The position numbers and the translations under genes are program-made. 64,000 bases of DNA, from the NCBI GenBank assembly GCA_949825065.1, contig OX463842.1, forward strand, positions 48,343,436 through 48,407,435, read 5' to 3'. Positions 1-9,786 of the stretch are shown here, piece by piece. Within the stretch, counting starts at the first letter, position 1. Each line of letters starts with the position of its first letter. The DNA is from Odontocerum albicorne. Lineage: Eukaryota; Arthropoda; Insecta; Trichoptera; Odontoceridae. The notes under the pieces are model-generated. The model was not told the origin of the DNA. It searched no databases and saw only the letters and a list, made by a program, of their open reading frames with translations.

Positions 1-760
1 TGAAGGTTTCGCATCTCATGATCTGCAAGATGCACCAATGTGCCCATCCCCCGGGATCACCAGGTCAAAGAAAGGCAAAGTACTGTTATACGAGGAATGA
101 TCAATATAAAACTGGACAGAAGTTATGCCGCCGAGATGATGGGTAGTATAGGCTAATACTTCTAGTAGTCAGTTGAGTTAAGCTTTGTGAAAAAGACAGT
201 CTGAGACTCCGTCAATGTTTCATCAGGTTTACGGTGATGAAACCAAGAGTTAAACCCAATGTTATGAGTGGTATTTGCATTTATTTTAAAAATTGCTGAA
301 TGTTACTTGAGGACACCTGTATCGGAACAACCGAAAATGTCGCTGAAATTCAGATAATTATTAGTGCAAATCGATGATTAAGAATCAGAGAAGTTTTTTG
401 ACGTGGTTGGAATGTTGTTGGCACAGTTCAATCAATTTTAATGGACAATTTGAATATCGCATAGGAGTATCAGGTAAACATCTGCCAAGATCTTCATCAG
501 CAGGCCAATGATGACCTAATTTTCATTTCAAGGATAATCATAGGTGATGGGACTTGGGTTTATGGGTATGACCCTGAAACTGAAGCTCAAGAGGGGACAT
601 TTTGCGATGGTAGAAGAGGTTGAAGCTGAATCACAGGTGGTGTTTGACTACCTTAACAAAGAAGACTGGGCCTTAAGGGGCATTTTCAGTGTGGCAGAAA
701 AGCTGAATTTGCTGTATTAATGTAGGAGACTATTTTCAAGGCGATGCTGTCCAAAATGTA
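1..760 (+). pseudogene. Decayed Tc1/mariner transposase (DDE domain)
   Basis: Relic of a cut-and-paste transposase. Around 480-600 one frame reads a recognisable mariner core: QANDDLIFISR, then IIIGDGTWVYGYDPET, then EAQ. This is the first catalytic Asp region, with GDGTW where the family normally has GDETW. Downstream (660-760) is a degenerate C-terminal stretch ending NVGDYFQGD-like, as in many mariners. A small piece near 45-80 reads PSPGSP and resembles the segment after the core, so the copy is rearranged. The second and third catalytic acids are absent and stops and frameshifts are frequent. No function is expected. Family recognition rests on the motif only; the subfamily is not assigned. 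Confidence 0.7.
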
Positions 761-968
761 ATTATTTAATAATAATAAAGATGTTTTTTAAAGCTATTCC
801 GGTTTTATGTTGATCATATCCCGTATTTTGGAAATGACACTAGAAAAGATAATTGCATTTTTGTGGGAGTGTTGACATTTGTGCTTGTTTGTCGTTAGTT
901 TTTTTTCTTGTGATTGTTTTTTAAATTAAATTTTTCCTTTCAGTCCACAATAGTATTTTATTATCAAC

Positions 969-1612
969 TTGAGTGAAACATGGACATGGAAGATACTGAA
1001 AGGAGTCAAAGAAATGCATGCACTGAGAATAATATATGGAGTGACAATGTATGGCAGAACACGGTATGAAGTGGTCCGGAATGAATTTGAACTTGGGACT
1101 TATGGTTTAATCAGGATGAAAAAGAGCACTTTGAGATTGTTTGGGCATGTAGAACGAATGAATAAACGAAAAAAAAAACTACTGTCCAGTGAAAATGTGA
1201 GTGAATAGAGGAAGATCAAGGAAGGCATTGTTAGATCAAGTGAATTATATTTTAAAGCCTAAAGCCTCGGCCACACAGGTAGGAGCCTCGCTTGGTGCTT
1301 AGAGCTACGCTGCGAGCTAGGTGACATCCTAGCGAAACAACGCATCCCATACTATCGCAATGACCACACTGCACGCTTCGCGCCACGCTACGTGACTATT
1401 ATAGTCACCTAGTCTATTAGTCACGTAGAACCTAGCTTAGCACTAAGCGAAGCACTTCGGTGTGGCCTTAGCCTAAGGAAAAGTAAAACGTCAGGGAAAT
1501 TGTAAGACCTGAATAAGAGTATGTATGATTGTAGATGAGGCAAAAGATGTGTGTCACGGTAGGAAAGTTTGTCGTTGTGTTATCTCTGCCTACCCCAACA
1601 GGATATTGTACC
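969..1612 (+). pseudogene. 3' end of a LINE ORF (RTE-like tail), split by a MITE
   Basis: C-terminal stub of a non-LTR retrotransposon polyprotein of the kind found in many insect genomes. It reads MSETWTWKILKG, then LRLFGHVERMN, then GRSRKALLDQVNYILK. After an inserted MITE (1265-1469) it resumes as NVREIVRP, CMIVDEAKDVC and VISAYP, the usual end of this family. There are internal stops and frame changes. Similar stubs lie at 4325, 9790, 23570, 29515, 37310, 55060 and 61735. The upstream endonuclease and catalytic RT parts are missing, as expected for 5' truncation. Confidence 0.75.
1265..1469. mobile_element. MITE with long imperfect TIRs, inserted in a LINE stub
   Basis: Ends are inverted repeats: a left arm with GGCCACAC, then GCTTGGTGCTTAG, and a right arm that is the complement (CACTAAGCGAAGC, then GTGTGGCC). 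Flanks read AGCCTAAAG on the left and AGCCTAAG on the right, a probable 8-bp target duplication with slight decay. The LINE reading resumes on the far side, which fixes the boundaries. There is no coding capacity. An 8-bp duplication fits a hAT-like element, but the superfamily is not proven. Confidence 0.7.
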
Positions 1613-1906
1613 CTTATTTGACTTAGAAGCGCCTGTACAAACCTGATTGATATTCAACTCAATGAGGCAGTTGTGCGAATTAATGGATCACAGACAATTA
1701 TTTAACTTTTAACATATTACAACACTGTTATGTTGATTTTGATAGTTATTTTGCGCCAAAAACATAACCTCAAATTCAGTGTTTATCAGGAGCTTATTTC
1801 AGTGTTATTTTGAGTGTTCCATATGGTGCAAAGCTGCAAATGGTACAGCCGATCCAGGTTCCACTAAAAGAAGGCTCCCACAACAAATAAATACATTATG
1901 TACATA

Positions 1907-1914
1907 TACTCGTA
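1907..1914. other. TACTCGTA octamer, candidate transposon excision footprint
   Basis: First of 18 occurrences of TACTCGTA/TACGAGTA. The others start at 2900, 6289, 11568, 14164, 25590, 25608, 26938, 32417, 33831, 37470, 44669, 49605, 52152, 54692, 55281, 58659 and 60204. No sister copy is available to test this site. Where sister copies exist, the octamer is a 6-bp gain at a TA (see findings). Confidence 0.5.
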
Positions 1915-1970
1915 GATATATATTCAATAAAAAATATATAATAAAATAGTCTTAATAGAGGTTAATGATA

Positions 1971-2094
1971 TAGTAATTTATTTTTATCAATTGTAATTTA
2001 TTTTTATCAAACACTGTTTGTTCCACTTTTTTGTAACGGTATAACCCTACCGGTTTCAAGGCTTTCACCTCACCTTCAGGGGAGCACAAACAAG
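1971..2094 (+). repeat. Solo arm of the foldback element seen complete at 23345
   Basis: Nearly the same sequence as the left arm of the 205-bp hairpin at 23345-23549 (GGTATAACCCTACCGG, then AAGGCTTTCACCTCA, then CAAACAAGAC). The opposite arm is missing. The first 16 bases (GTAATTTATTTTTATC) are duplicated in tandem. There is no coding potential. Confidence 0.75.
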
Positions 2095-2149
2095 ACTAAA
2101 TTAACATGTTAATGATATATATTAATCTTGGGAATACTACAAAATTAGA

Positions 2150-2420
2150 TTCTGGTAACTGGTCAACTGTCACATGGTCCACCGAGGCTCACGGGGTCGT
2201 TCTTATCTTGGTCATGTCAGCTGTTCCGTTCAGTCATCCGGGCACCAAACATCCTGGGGGCACTAAAATCTTTTAAGTGCTTAGGGGTTCCAAAGGTCTT
2301 CATACGGCTTTGCTCCTGAGGTTGAATCATGGATGAAAAACCTGAACATTCGACTGGGACAGAGAAATTATGTTAGAAAAGAATGGAATTCAGGTAGTAT
2401 ATACGTATTGAATTTCAAAT
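2150..2420 (+). pseudogene. Fragment of the same LINE family as 12239-12910
   Basis: The stretch around 2325-2385 is clearly similar in nucleotides to the minus strand near 12265-12320 (ATGGATGAAAA, CCTGAACAT, then a GAGAAA-rich segment), in the opposite orientation. No open frame survives. Assignment depends on that pairwise match. 2421-2730 shows nothing else recognisable. Confidence 0.45.
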
Positions 2421-2734
2421 TTAAGAGTTTATTCATTGTCTGTTATATACCGACAAGTTAGGGGGTGAGAGACTACGATAAAAAGACAAGCAGGACTTAG
2501 GGTTGGGGGGATATTTGAGGTGAGACAAGGTGGAAATTTAATTTCGTTTTGCGATTTTAATCCGCAACGAAACTGCAAGGTATTAAAATGGAGGGGAGTG
2601 TACCTTATAAAGTTGTTAAATATTAAAAAAAAAAAACGCCAGCGAACGATACTAAGTAAAGTTATGTTTGTTTTTAGGTCTGATTTTTACATTTGATACG
2701 ATTACAATGTTTAGAATAGAATATGTTGTGTTTA

Positions 2735-3315
2735 TACTAGAGAAAATGTAGCATGGTCTCTGTGACACTTCACAAATTTGCCCCAATACAACCTTGTAAC
2801 GACGTTCATTAATTTTAATTATTTTATCAACTTTAATATAAGTCTCGATTCTTATAAATAGCAAGTTATTTAGGTAAATACATTACATAAAACTAACAAT
2901 ACTCGTAATGACAAATGAATACCTACATTTTGTTACAAATTAGCAAAACTGTGGCAGTTAACAAAAATCAAATAATATTTGGTGACGTTTGTTAAAAGTC
3001 ACTACGTTAGTCTGCATTGGCTAGGGATGGGGTATACAATAATTGGATTCTCGATTTTTTTATACCTAAAATTAAATGTTCGTAATTAGTATTAATTCAC
3101 AGTGGATCTTGGCCTATTTAAAGATAGATACAAATCATACAATACGTTAGAACGTTAGTATAATGAAAATTAAGAATTAAAACGTTAGTTTAGAGAAAAA
3201 CAATTTTTCGATTTACAAAAAAAAAATCGATTTGTAAACTAAAACTATTTTATCCCATCCCTTTGAGACATGACATTTCAAACGTCACAGGGACCATCCT
3301 ACATTTTCTTGAGTA
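2735..3315. mobile_element. MITE-A copy 1 (non-autonomous DNA transposon, about 580 bp)
   Basis: Terminal inverted repeats of about 33 bp carry AGAAAATGTAGCATGGTC at the left and its complement at the right, each bordered by TA. There is no ORF. Copy 3 (54441-55018, opposite orientation) is full length, copy 2 (18585-18903) is a right-hand part, and 3982-4178 is a short derivative. Copy 1 contains the octamer TACTCGTA at 2900-2907, which copy 3 lacks exactly. The superfamily is unproven; the TA border suggests Tc1/mariner. Confidence 0.75.
2900..2907. other. Excision-type footprint TA-CTCG-TA inside MITE-A copy 1
   Basis: Copy 1 reads AACAATACTCGTAATGACAA. The matching place in copy 3 (complement near 54848-54860) reads AACAATAATGACAA. 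The difference is exactly 6 bp, and the empty site is a TA. Confidence 0.8.
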
Positions 3316-3317
3316 TA

Positions 3318-3435
3318 GTTATTATACTAGGCGGAAAAAAATCCTGTGTCATCATTCCAAGGCACGGCGCGGGGTTCGAACTGACGAACTTCCACATGGA
3401 AGTCCAGTTCGTTACCGCGCGGCCATGCACCTCAC
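3318..3435 (-). mobile_element. SINE-1 copy (tRNA-derived), partial
   Basis: Minus-strand tRNA-like head: an A-box-like GGCCGCGCGGTAACG and a B-box-like GGTTCGAAC about 50 bp apart, followed by a body with GGCGGAAAAAA in complement. The same head occurs at 5905, 19848, 28196, 38250 and 55303. Too degenerate to be a tRNA gene: there is no matching acceptor stem. Confidence 0.7.
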
Positions 3436-3706
3436 AAAATTGTTTTTAATATTTATTTTATCGACTATTAAAAAATGTTAATTAGGATTTTGAGTGCATA
3501 TGAATATAAATGTAACTAGTCACAAAAATTATAAACATTTACATGAATCGTGTACAAAAAAATATCGAAAAGCAGTTAACACATGTATACCATCCATCGC
3601 ACATAAAATACAAATTTGAAACAGGTCAAGGCTCAGGTAATCAAAGGTCTTCTTAACAACAATCTAAGCGAATAATAACAAAAATATAAATACGCACTAT
3701 CAATGC

Positions 3707-3925
3707 ACCTCGGTTGGCTGGCTACAACATCGCTGAACTATGCATGAGGTGAACATTGGCTGGTTATAGCATTGCGGAACTATGGATTAGATGAACATTG
3801 GCTGGTTATAACATGACTGAAATATGCATGAGCTGAACATTGGCTGGCTATAACATGGCTGAACTATGCACGAGAACATGAACATTGGTTGGCTATGCTG
3901 AACTATACATGAGATGAACATAGGC
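3707..3925. repeat. Tandem repeat, unit about 42 bp, about 5 diverged copies
   Basis: The repeated unit contains GAACATTGGCTGG, then TATAACAT, then CTGAACTATGCATGAG. Copies differ at several positions. The array continues on the other side of the MITE at 3982-4178: the segment CATGAGATGAACATAGGCA occurs on both sides. Confidence 0.75.
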
Positions 3926-3981
3926 AATTGGGATTTTAATCGTAGGTATTATTTAATCTTTAACATTGGTATAGTTCGGAA

Positions 3982-4178
3982 GTTCTAGGATGAGTCCTGT
4001 GACAGCTTACAAATTTGCCCCAATACAACCTTATGTAATGTATTTACCTAAATAACTTGCTATTTATTAGAATTGAGGCTTATATTAAAGTTGATAAAAT
4101 AATTAAAATTACTTAACATCGTTACAAGGTTGTATTGGGGCAAATTTGTGAGGTATCACAGGACTCATCCTAGAATTT
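3982..4178. mobile_element. Short MITE-A derivative with 40-bp TIRs
   Basis: The two ends are complementary (CTAGGATGAGTCCTGTGA, then CAAATTTGCCCCAATACAAC) around a 100-bp AT-rich core that matches part of MITE-A. It lies within the 42-bp tandem array, whose sequence is found on both flanks. There is no coding capacity. Confidence 0.75.
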
Positions 4179-4324
4179 CTGAACTATAGGCTAGGTATAA
4201 CATTTCAGAACTATGCATGAGATGAACATAGGCAGTTAGGATTTTAATCGCAGGTATTATTTAATCTGATTCCGTATATTCATTGATCTTGTTATTGGTT
4301 TTACGTACATGCGCATATAACACA

Positions 4325-4506
4325 TATAATACATACCATCATGCCGTGCCCCTTGGAGAGTAGGCAGAGATAACATATCTTCAAACTTTTTTACCCAACC
4401 GCACAACTCCGCCTCCTCCACATTCATACATTTCGTCATTCACATTTTTCAATTATTCATATTTCTCATTTTGCCTTATTTTAAAATTTGGTCAATTTGA
4501 TCCAGT
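4325..4506 (-). pseudogene. LINE 3' stub (RTE-like tail)
   Basis: The minus strand reads LDQIDQILK, then MTKCMNVEEAE, then LSLPTLQGARHDGMYYMC. This is the usual C-terminal end of a LINE family common in insects. It is short, frame-broken and 5' truncated. Confidence 0.65.
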
Positions 4507-4539
4507 CATATTATGATTCAATTATAGTACTAGTACATC

Positions 4540-4910
4540 TGTGGCGGTCGCACACGCGGTCAATGACCGATGAAATTACCTTTGCATTCCTTAGCAATGC
4601 AAAACAAACAAGTACAAAGTCCGGTCATTCAACTCATAGCCGACGCGGAGCGCATTCCATACTAGAGCGAGAACGCACCACATCTGTCTCACCAGTTCCG
4701 TAAATAAATTATCACCTACATACGACATTAATCGTTTTGTGGATGTAGAAACGAGACGGCGAGATATCTTGCTCGCATTCCCGCACACACGCGGGAATAG
4801 TATAAATACCTACGTTACCAATAAAATTCCTCTTTCCGCATTGCGATCGAAAACGTGTTTTATTTATCAAAACATCATCATCATCTCTCCCTCTAGGACA
4901 CATATCCTAA
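4540..4910 (+). mobile_element. Probable solo LTR, about 371 bp
   Basis: Starts TGTGGCGG and is flanked by a perfect 5-bp direct repeat ACATC (4535-4539 and 4911-4915). Contains a TATA-like GTATAAATAC near 4798 and AATAAAA near 4820, as expected for an LTR promoter and poly(A) region. A related LTR-like sequence lies at 44876-45305 with the same order of blocks. No internal gag or pol is present. A BEL- or Gypsy-like origin is possible but cannot be decided. Confidence 0.6.
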
Positions 4911-5094
4911 ACATCTATTGCTAACCACATGTTATACTTAATTACGTGGCGTAACTACTTAACTGTAGGGTTTTGAGAATAATGTCTACGGGAATTCCTC
5001 TTCATAGTACACGCTATATGTACTATATGGCACATAGTTCATAATGTAATTTATTTAGACGATAAATTAAAAAAAACGGTAACATATTTGAAGA

Positions 5095-5252
5095 GGGAGT
5101 CGATTTTAGAAAAACACATCTCGACTCCAAATATGATTCCGACTCCTAAAAAAATCAACCAACTCCGACTCCTGATTCCGACTTCTAACTCCGGCTCCTG
5201 ACTTCGAATCCTGACTTCGACTCCTGGCTCTGACTCCAACTCTACAGCCCTG
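5095..5252 (-). mobile_element. One end of a hAT-type element (GACTCC-rich terminus)
   Basis: A run of diverged GACTCC/GACTTC units ends in CTCTACAGCCCTG. That is the same terminus as the hAT-like element at 52794-53519 (complement CAGGGCTGTGGAGTCGG). No opposite end or target duplication was found, so this is a fragment. 5253-5904 holds nothing I recognise, except a GC-richer stretch at 5560-5715. Confidence 0.6.
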
Positions 5253-5904
5253 CTAAAACCAAATAAATTAAATAAAAGTAAATAGTAAGTAAATAAAATT
5301 GGTAATTACGTAACATTACATATATTCTACATCCAATGATGTTAGTTACTAAAAAAACATAAGACAATTTTAAAAGTGTGTTTTAAAGTGGTTAACGACG
5401 CAATTGAAATGAAATAAACACCTGTGCAAGTAGTTCATAAAATGTTATAGAATTTTTTTCGTGATAAGAAGTATCGGCAGAATCCGTTCCTTAAATCTCG
5501 AAATTTTATTCGAGGACTTATAAAAAGTTTTGATAACTTCAAAGGATTAGGGTTCGAGAGCGCAGGCGGGAACTGCATGATGCAGTGAGAAGGGAAGAGC
5601 AGGAGATGCAGCTCAGGTAATCCTTTCAGGAGTTATGTCATCTCATAACTTGCTCTCACCTTCCCCCTTAAACATTTTTCCATCAGACGAGCAGAGCCAA
5701 ATTGGGCTTTTGTGTGCATTACTCTCGCAGAGTTTTCTAAGCTACTTTTCTATTGATTTTTTTTTTTTGGATTTGATATATTGTAGTTGCTGGGCCTTAT
5801 AGTTGAGGTTCTTTGCCATTCCAACGTCAATTCAGTTCAAAGGAGTCTTTTTCGAGAGAATGATCCGCTGCACACCAGCAAATTCACCGACCACACCACT
5901 GTAC

Positions 5905-6110
5905 TGGATCCGATGGCTTATCGAAGTAAAACGATCGTAGGACACCAATATGTTCTTACTTTTTTTTTTTTTTTAAAGAATAGATATGACCGAAGTCATG
6001 GGTATCCTTGTACCCCCAAATACCAGGCGGAAAAAATGCCTGTGTCATTCGAGAGGAGTAACATAGCACGGGGTTCGAACTGGTGACGATCCGCACGGCC
6101 ATGTACCTCT
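5905..6110 (-). mobile_element. SINE-1 copy
   Basis: Minus-strand tRNA-like head (GGTTCGAAC box near 6070) followed by the family body with the motif for ATGACTTCGGTCATATCT and the 3' part TACGATCG, then CGATAAGCCATCG. About 200 bp. The internal homopolymer at 5960 is typical of the family. Confidence 0.7.
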
Positions 6111-6234
6111 ATTTGAGTTATACAGTTTTTAGAATAAACTTTAAAATAATCAAAGTGATTATTTTTTTAAATATACCTGTGGAAATAACAAGCTCTGAAG
6201 TTATTATAAAAGTACATATTTTATTTTAATTCAA

Positions 6235-6316
6235 AATGTAGTTAGACGTATTATACATAATCAAAATGTAGTTAAATATACTATATTATACTCGTACATA
6301 ATCAAAAAAAATATTA
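6235..6316. repeat. Local duplication showing one filled and one empty footprint site
   Basis: Two adjacent copies of a 35-bp AT-rich segment. The first reads TTATACATAATCAAAA (6251) and the second reads TTATACTCGTACATAATC (6287). The only length difference is the 6-bp gain CTCGTA at the TA, giving TACTCGTA at 6289-6296. Confidence 0.75.
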
Positions 6317-6480
6317 CGACCCATGTGACGCCTGTCTTCCGAAACGGGGATCACGGGTTCGATTGCTGTTGGAACCCAGATTTTTTAATAAATATACTTT
6401 CGTTCTGTTTTTCTTAACATCTTTCTGGTTGGTTGGGAAAAGTTGCCTTATGGCAATAAACCCATCAGATTGTACTGTAT
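6316..6480 (+). mobile_element. SINE-2 copy with LINE-like 3' tail
   Basis: The tRNA-like head has a B-box-like GGGTTCGATT followed by GGAACCCAG. The 3' tail TCTGGTTGGTTGGGAAAAG, then TATGGCAATAAACCC, then CAGATTGTA matches the 3' end of the intact LINE (complement of 33080-33140). Other copies: 11333, 29283, 31066 and 61265. Confidence 0.75.
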
Positions 6481-6509
6481 ACCCATTTCTTATTAATATT
6501 CTCCAGCAA

Positions 6510-6990
6510 CACTTACAGACTGCCTAAATTATCTGCAAGAATGATATGGTCACCAGCATAACGAATATTATTAATTATATGAGCGTTGATGACTATTGCA
6601 TCATTTACTTCATCCAATGTCTTTCTGAAAATGACTTAAACATCATCCGCAAGAATGATATGGTCACCAGCATAACGAATATTATTAATTATATGAGCGT
6701 TGATGACTATTGCATCATTTACTTCATCCAATGTCTTTCTGAAAATGACTTAAACATTATCCGCAAGAATGATATGGCCACCAGCATAACGAATGTTATT
6801 AATTATATGAGTGTTGATGACTATTGCATCATTTATTTCATCCAATGTCTTTCTGAAAATGACTTAAACATTATTCGCAAGAATGATATGGTCACCAGCA
6901 TAACGAATGTTATGAATTATATGAGCGTTGATGACTATTGCATCATTTTCTTCATCCAATGTCTTTCTGAAAATGACTTAAACATTAAAA
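6510..6990 (-). repeat. Four-copy 114-bp tandem array made from a reverse-transcriptase fragment
   Basis: Units start at 6537, 6651, 6765 and 6879, an exact period of 114 bp (38 codons). The minus strand of each unit reads FRKTLDEVNDAIVINAH, then IINNIRYAGDHIIL. This is the region around the catalytic YADD motif of LINE reverse transcriptases (consensus NNIRYADDTVIL), here with YAGD. Single-copy flanking sequence continues as DNLGSL. The plus strand happens to be open for 151 codons because the period is a multiple of three, and I do not regard that as a gene. The array amplified an already dead RT segment. Confidence 0.8.
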
Positions 6991-7384
6991 CGAAAAGATA
7001 AAAATTAAAATGATTATTTTAATATAAAAGCTGAATACGCCCCCTTTGCACGCTAAATAGTAAATTTCAGTATTGATCGAGTGTTCTTCCCCATACCCCG
7101 GCAGATGAGAGAACACTTAACCTCGCCACTACAAAAACAATGATAATAATCCCGCGTAAGCCTTCATCAACTCGTGGCGCCCCTCGGCCTTCTCGGGGAC
7201 TGCAGGGGGTGGTTCGGCGCTACCTGGGACCGGGCCTGACCAGGGTTTCACAAAATTAAACATATTTTATTTCTATTGTGCCGTTAAGTGACCGAAGTCA
7301 CCGTAGGAATGTTTCTGTTACATTATAGTAGCTTTAAAAAAGTATAGACTTTTTCTTCTTGGTTGATTCCTAATGTTTGAGGGT

Positions 7385-7600
7385 CGTGATCTCTCCGGTC
7401 TATGTGCCCAAATCTGACCATGACAATTCTTCATCTCTTCCTTCTATGGGTATTTCGAAATGTTGACGTCACAAAGAACACTGTCGCATCTCTGACTTGG
7501 TCAGTCCATAGGATTGGTGGTTTACCTTTGCCTCGTCGTCTCTTCACATTGCCCGTTAGCAAGAGTTTTCCAAAATTTTCTCTCCTCTGAATGAACAAAT
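7385..7600 (-). pseudogene. LINE 3' stub
   Basis: The minus strand reads FGKLLLTGNVKRRRGKGKPP, then WTDQVRDA, and after a stop RIVMVRFGHIDRRDHDPQT. This pattern (basic GRG-type motif, W-x-DQ-R, HDPQ end) closes a family of insect LINE ORFs. A related stub is at 22410-22610. Confidence 0.65.
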
Positions 7601-8581
7601 ACCCATTACCTGTGACGTATATACTGCAACCAATCAAGAAATATACTATAAATAAAATGGAATATGCATATTATGCAATGCAAAGAACACACAGAAAGCA
7701 AAATATCGAGAAAATCACAATTTTCTTAAAACATTTAAACAGAGAATAACATATCGCGTTAGAATCAATACTGAAAAAAACACAGAAAGCCTCATTAAAG
7801 AATCTTCATTTAATTAAAATATCTAGCAATAAATTACTTTGTTATTCCACTAATGACATTAATCATCACACCACGTCTTTCTACCTCCTATCCCGAGGCT
7901 CTTTTCAGGTGGAATAATCCCCTAAGATCAGGGGATTAATATAATTAGTGCAATGACAAAGTCATTTATTATTAAATACTCTAATACAGATTTTCACAAA
8001 GTTAAAGCCGAACCCTTTGATAAGATCTTTATATTATTTAGATTATCAAAATTCGATTCTTTGGGTTCATCCCTATATTTAGTATAGCCCTGATCATAAC
8101 CAAATGCACTTTCATTTTGATCTTCAACTTTCCCCCACCACTTGAGTACCCTCCCTTCCTTCGCAGCCCCCACTCGAGCTAACTTTGCTGCCAAGGTCTG
8201 ATTCTTTTATCATTGCTGCACGAGGGTTGGGGTAGACTGCATCGGAGGAATATGAGCTCATTTATATGAGGGTTGGAAGTATCTTTATATACAACCAATA
8301 CAGGTGTCAAGAAAGATTACTATGTTATACGTACATATATAGGGGAAAGATTTCATGAAAAAATGAGCAGTATTTTCCGGAAGTAATTTTTAAACTTTCT
8401 GACATCATTTTAATACTTTCGATGTAACTGGTGTTAATAAGGGCTCAAGATATAAATCAATATATCAATTTGAAATCGTTGATATTGAAAATAAATAAGA
8501 CGGAAGCGTATCGGTTGTCATCTATACAGAATGGATATTTTGGAAGATACCGGTTGCGAGTAAATTACGTCATGATTACCA
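7601..8581. other. No feature recognised
   Basis: AT-rich sequence without a supported gene. 7135-7260, just before, has a GC-rich patch of unknown nature. 7985-8200 has a 66-codon minus-strand frame without recognisable motifs. Confidence 0.5.
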
Positions 8582-8728
8582 CATGAATGGTTGAATTAAA
8601 ATAGGCACTAAGTACCAAAAAAAACACTAAGTATGCAGTTTCGTTCTATATGTCATATATAATGAAACTGCATACTTAGTTTTTTTTTTTTTTTGGTACT
8701 TAGTACCTATTTTAATTCAACCATTCAT
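8582..8728. mobile_element. Foldback/hairpin MITE
   Basis: Two arms of about 65 bp are complementary: GAATGGTTGAATTAAAATAG, then ACTAAGTACC, then ACTAAGTATGCAGTTTC. They meet at a short TATATGTCATATATA-like centre. The right arm has a longer T-run. There is no ORF. 8729-9150 shows nothing else. Confidence 0.8.
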
Positions 8729-9151
8729 ATACTACATCTTTGCTGCGTCTAACACACGTTGATTTTCTTCTTTCATTGAAAAACTTTTTAATTTTTAGAT
8801 CGATAGTTAAATTTAATTTGTTTATGCTTTAAATTGTCAAAAAAAGTTTTTTTTATTGAATTTATTATTATATCATTTTTGTTTTTGAAATGGTGTCACA
8901 AATCATACTCTTGTGGGTGGATTGCCTATTAAAACCATGATTTTATTTGAACTATTAAATTATATTTTCGAAAAAAAAAATCCAAATATTTTGAAGCTCT
9001 AACAAAACGGTGTATTTTTTTAAATTGAAAACATTTAGTTCTGAAATATCTCGATCTGTGAGTGTGCGTTTACTACCCGTGACTATTCAAAAAAATGTTA
9101 TTTTACGCATGTTGGGATATTATAAGCGAGAGGAGGGATGAAAAAAATCTA

Positions 9152-9786
9152 TTAGGTGTTAACATAAGTTGTGTCCGTTTTTTTCCAAATTTTAAAATGA
9201 GCACCAAAAGTAAAACAAAATGGTAAAGGTTATACGTTATTCGAAAGGAAATTTTCTGCTCTACAAGATATTGTGTTTGCTTTTACGTTATATATATTAT
9301 TTTATTTGATTACAAGCCTTCAAAGTGGAATGTCAAGTAGACGAAAGTGAGCATTTTCGACACATCCTGTTCGCGTTCAGTCGAGGGAATAAAGCTGCTC
9401 GCGATATTTGCGAAGTGTACGGTGAAGATGCTATGAATGAAAGGACAGCTCGTCGATGGTTTTTGCGTTTCAAAGACGGCAATTTCGACCTGAAAGACAT
9501 GGAGCGTTCCGGATGACCAGTGTACTTCGATGAGGATCGCTTAAACCATATTATTCATGAAGATCCCCTTCAAACCACTGGAGAATTGGCTGAGCAGATG
9601 AATTGTAGTCACATGACTGTATACCGTCATCTTAAATCAATGGGAAAAGTCCAGAAGTTCGACGCTTGGGTTCCACACGTTTTGAGTGAAAACAACAAAA
9701 ATCAACGTTCAACAATTTCTGCTGGTTTGCTCGCACGTCATCGAGCTACGCATGGCCACAAGCAAAGGTTCCTTTACCGCATGAAT
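9152..9786 (+). pseudogene. mariner transposase, 5' half, near-intact N-terminal domain
   Basis: The terminal repeat TTAGGTGTTAACATAAG follows a TA at 9150. The coding part starts at 9325 and reads ECQVDESEHFRHILFAFSRG, then GEDAMNERTARRWFLRFKDG, the double helix-turn-helix DNA-binding domain. A single in-frame TGA (9514-9516) sits where sister copy 20439-20859 has CGA, followed by DEDRLNHII. The initiator is GTG here but ATG in the copies at 20439 and 48481. The reading continues to RHRATHGHKQRFLYR and then jumps directly into a LINE stub, so the catalytic domain is gone. A dead fragment, but clearly mariner. Confidence 0.85.

Noticed and set aside
6546..7001. 151-codon repetitive protein on the plus strand
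   Set aside because: It is the antisense of a tandemly repeated RT fragment with a period divisible by three.
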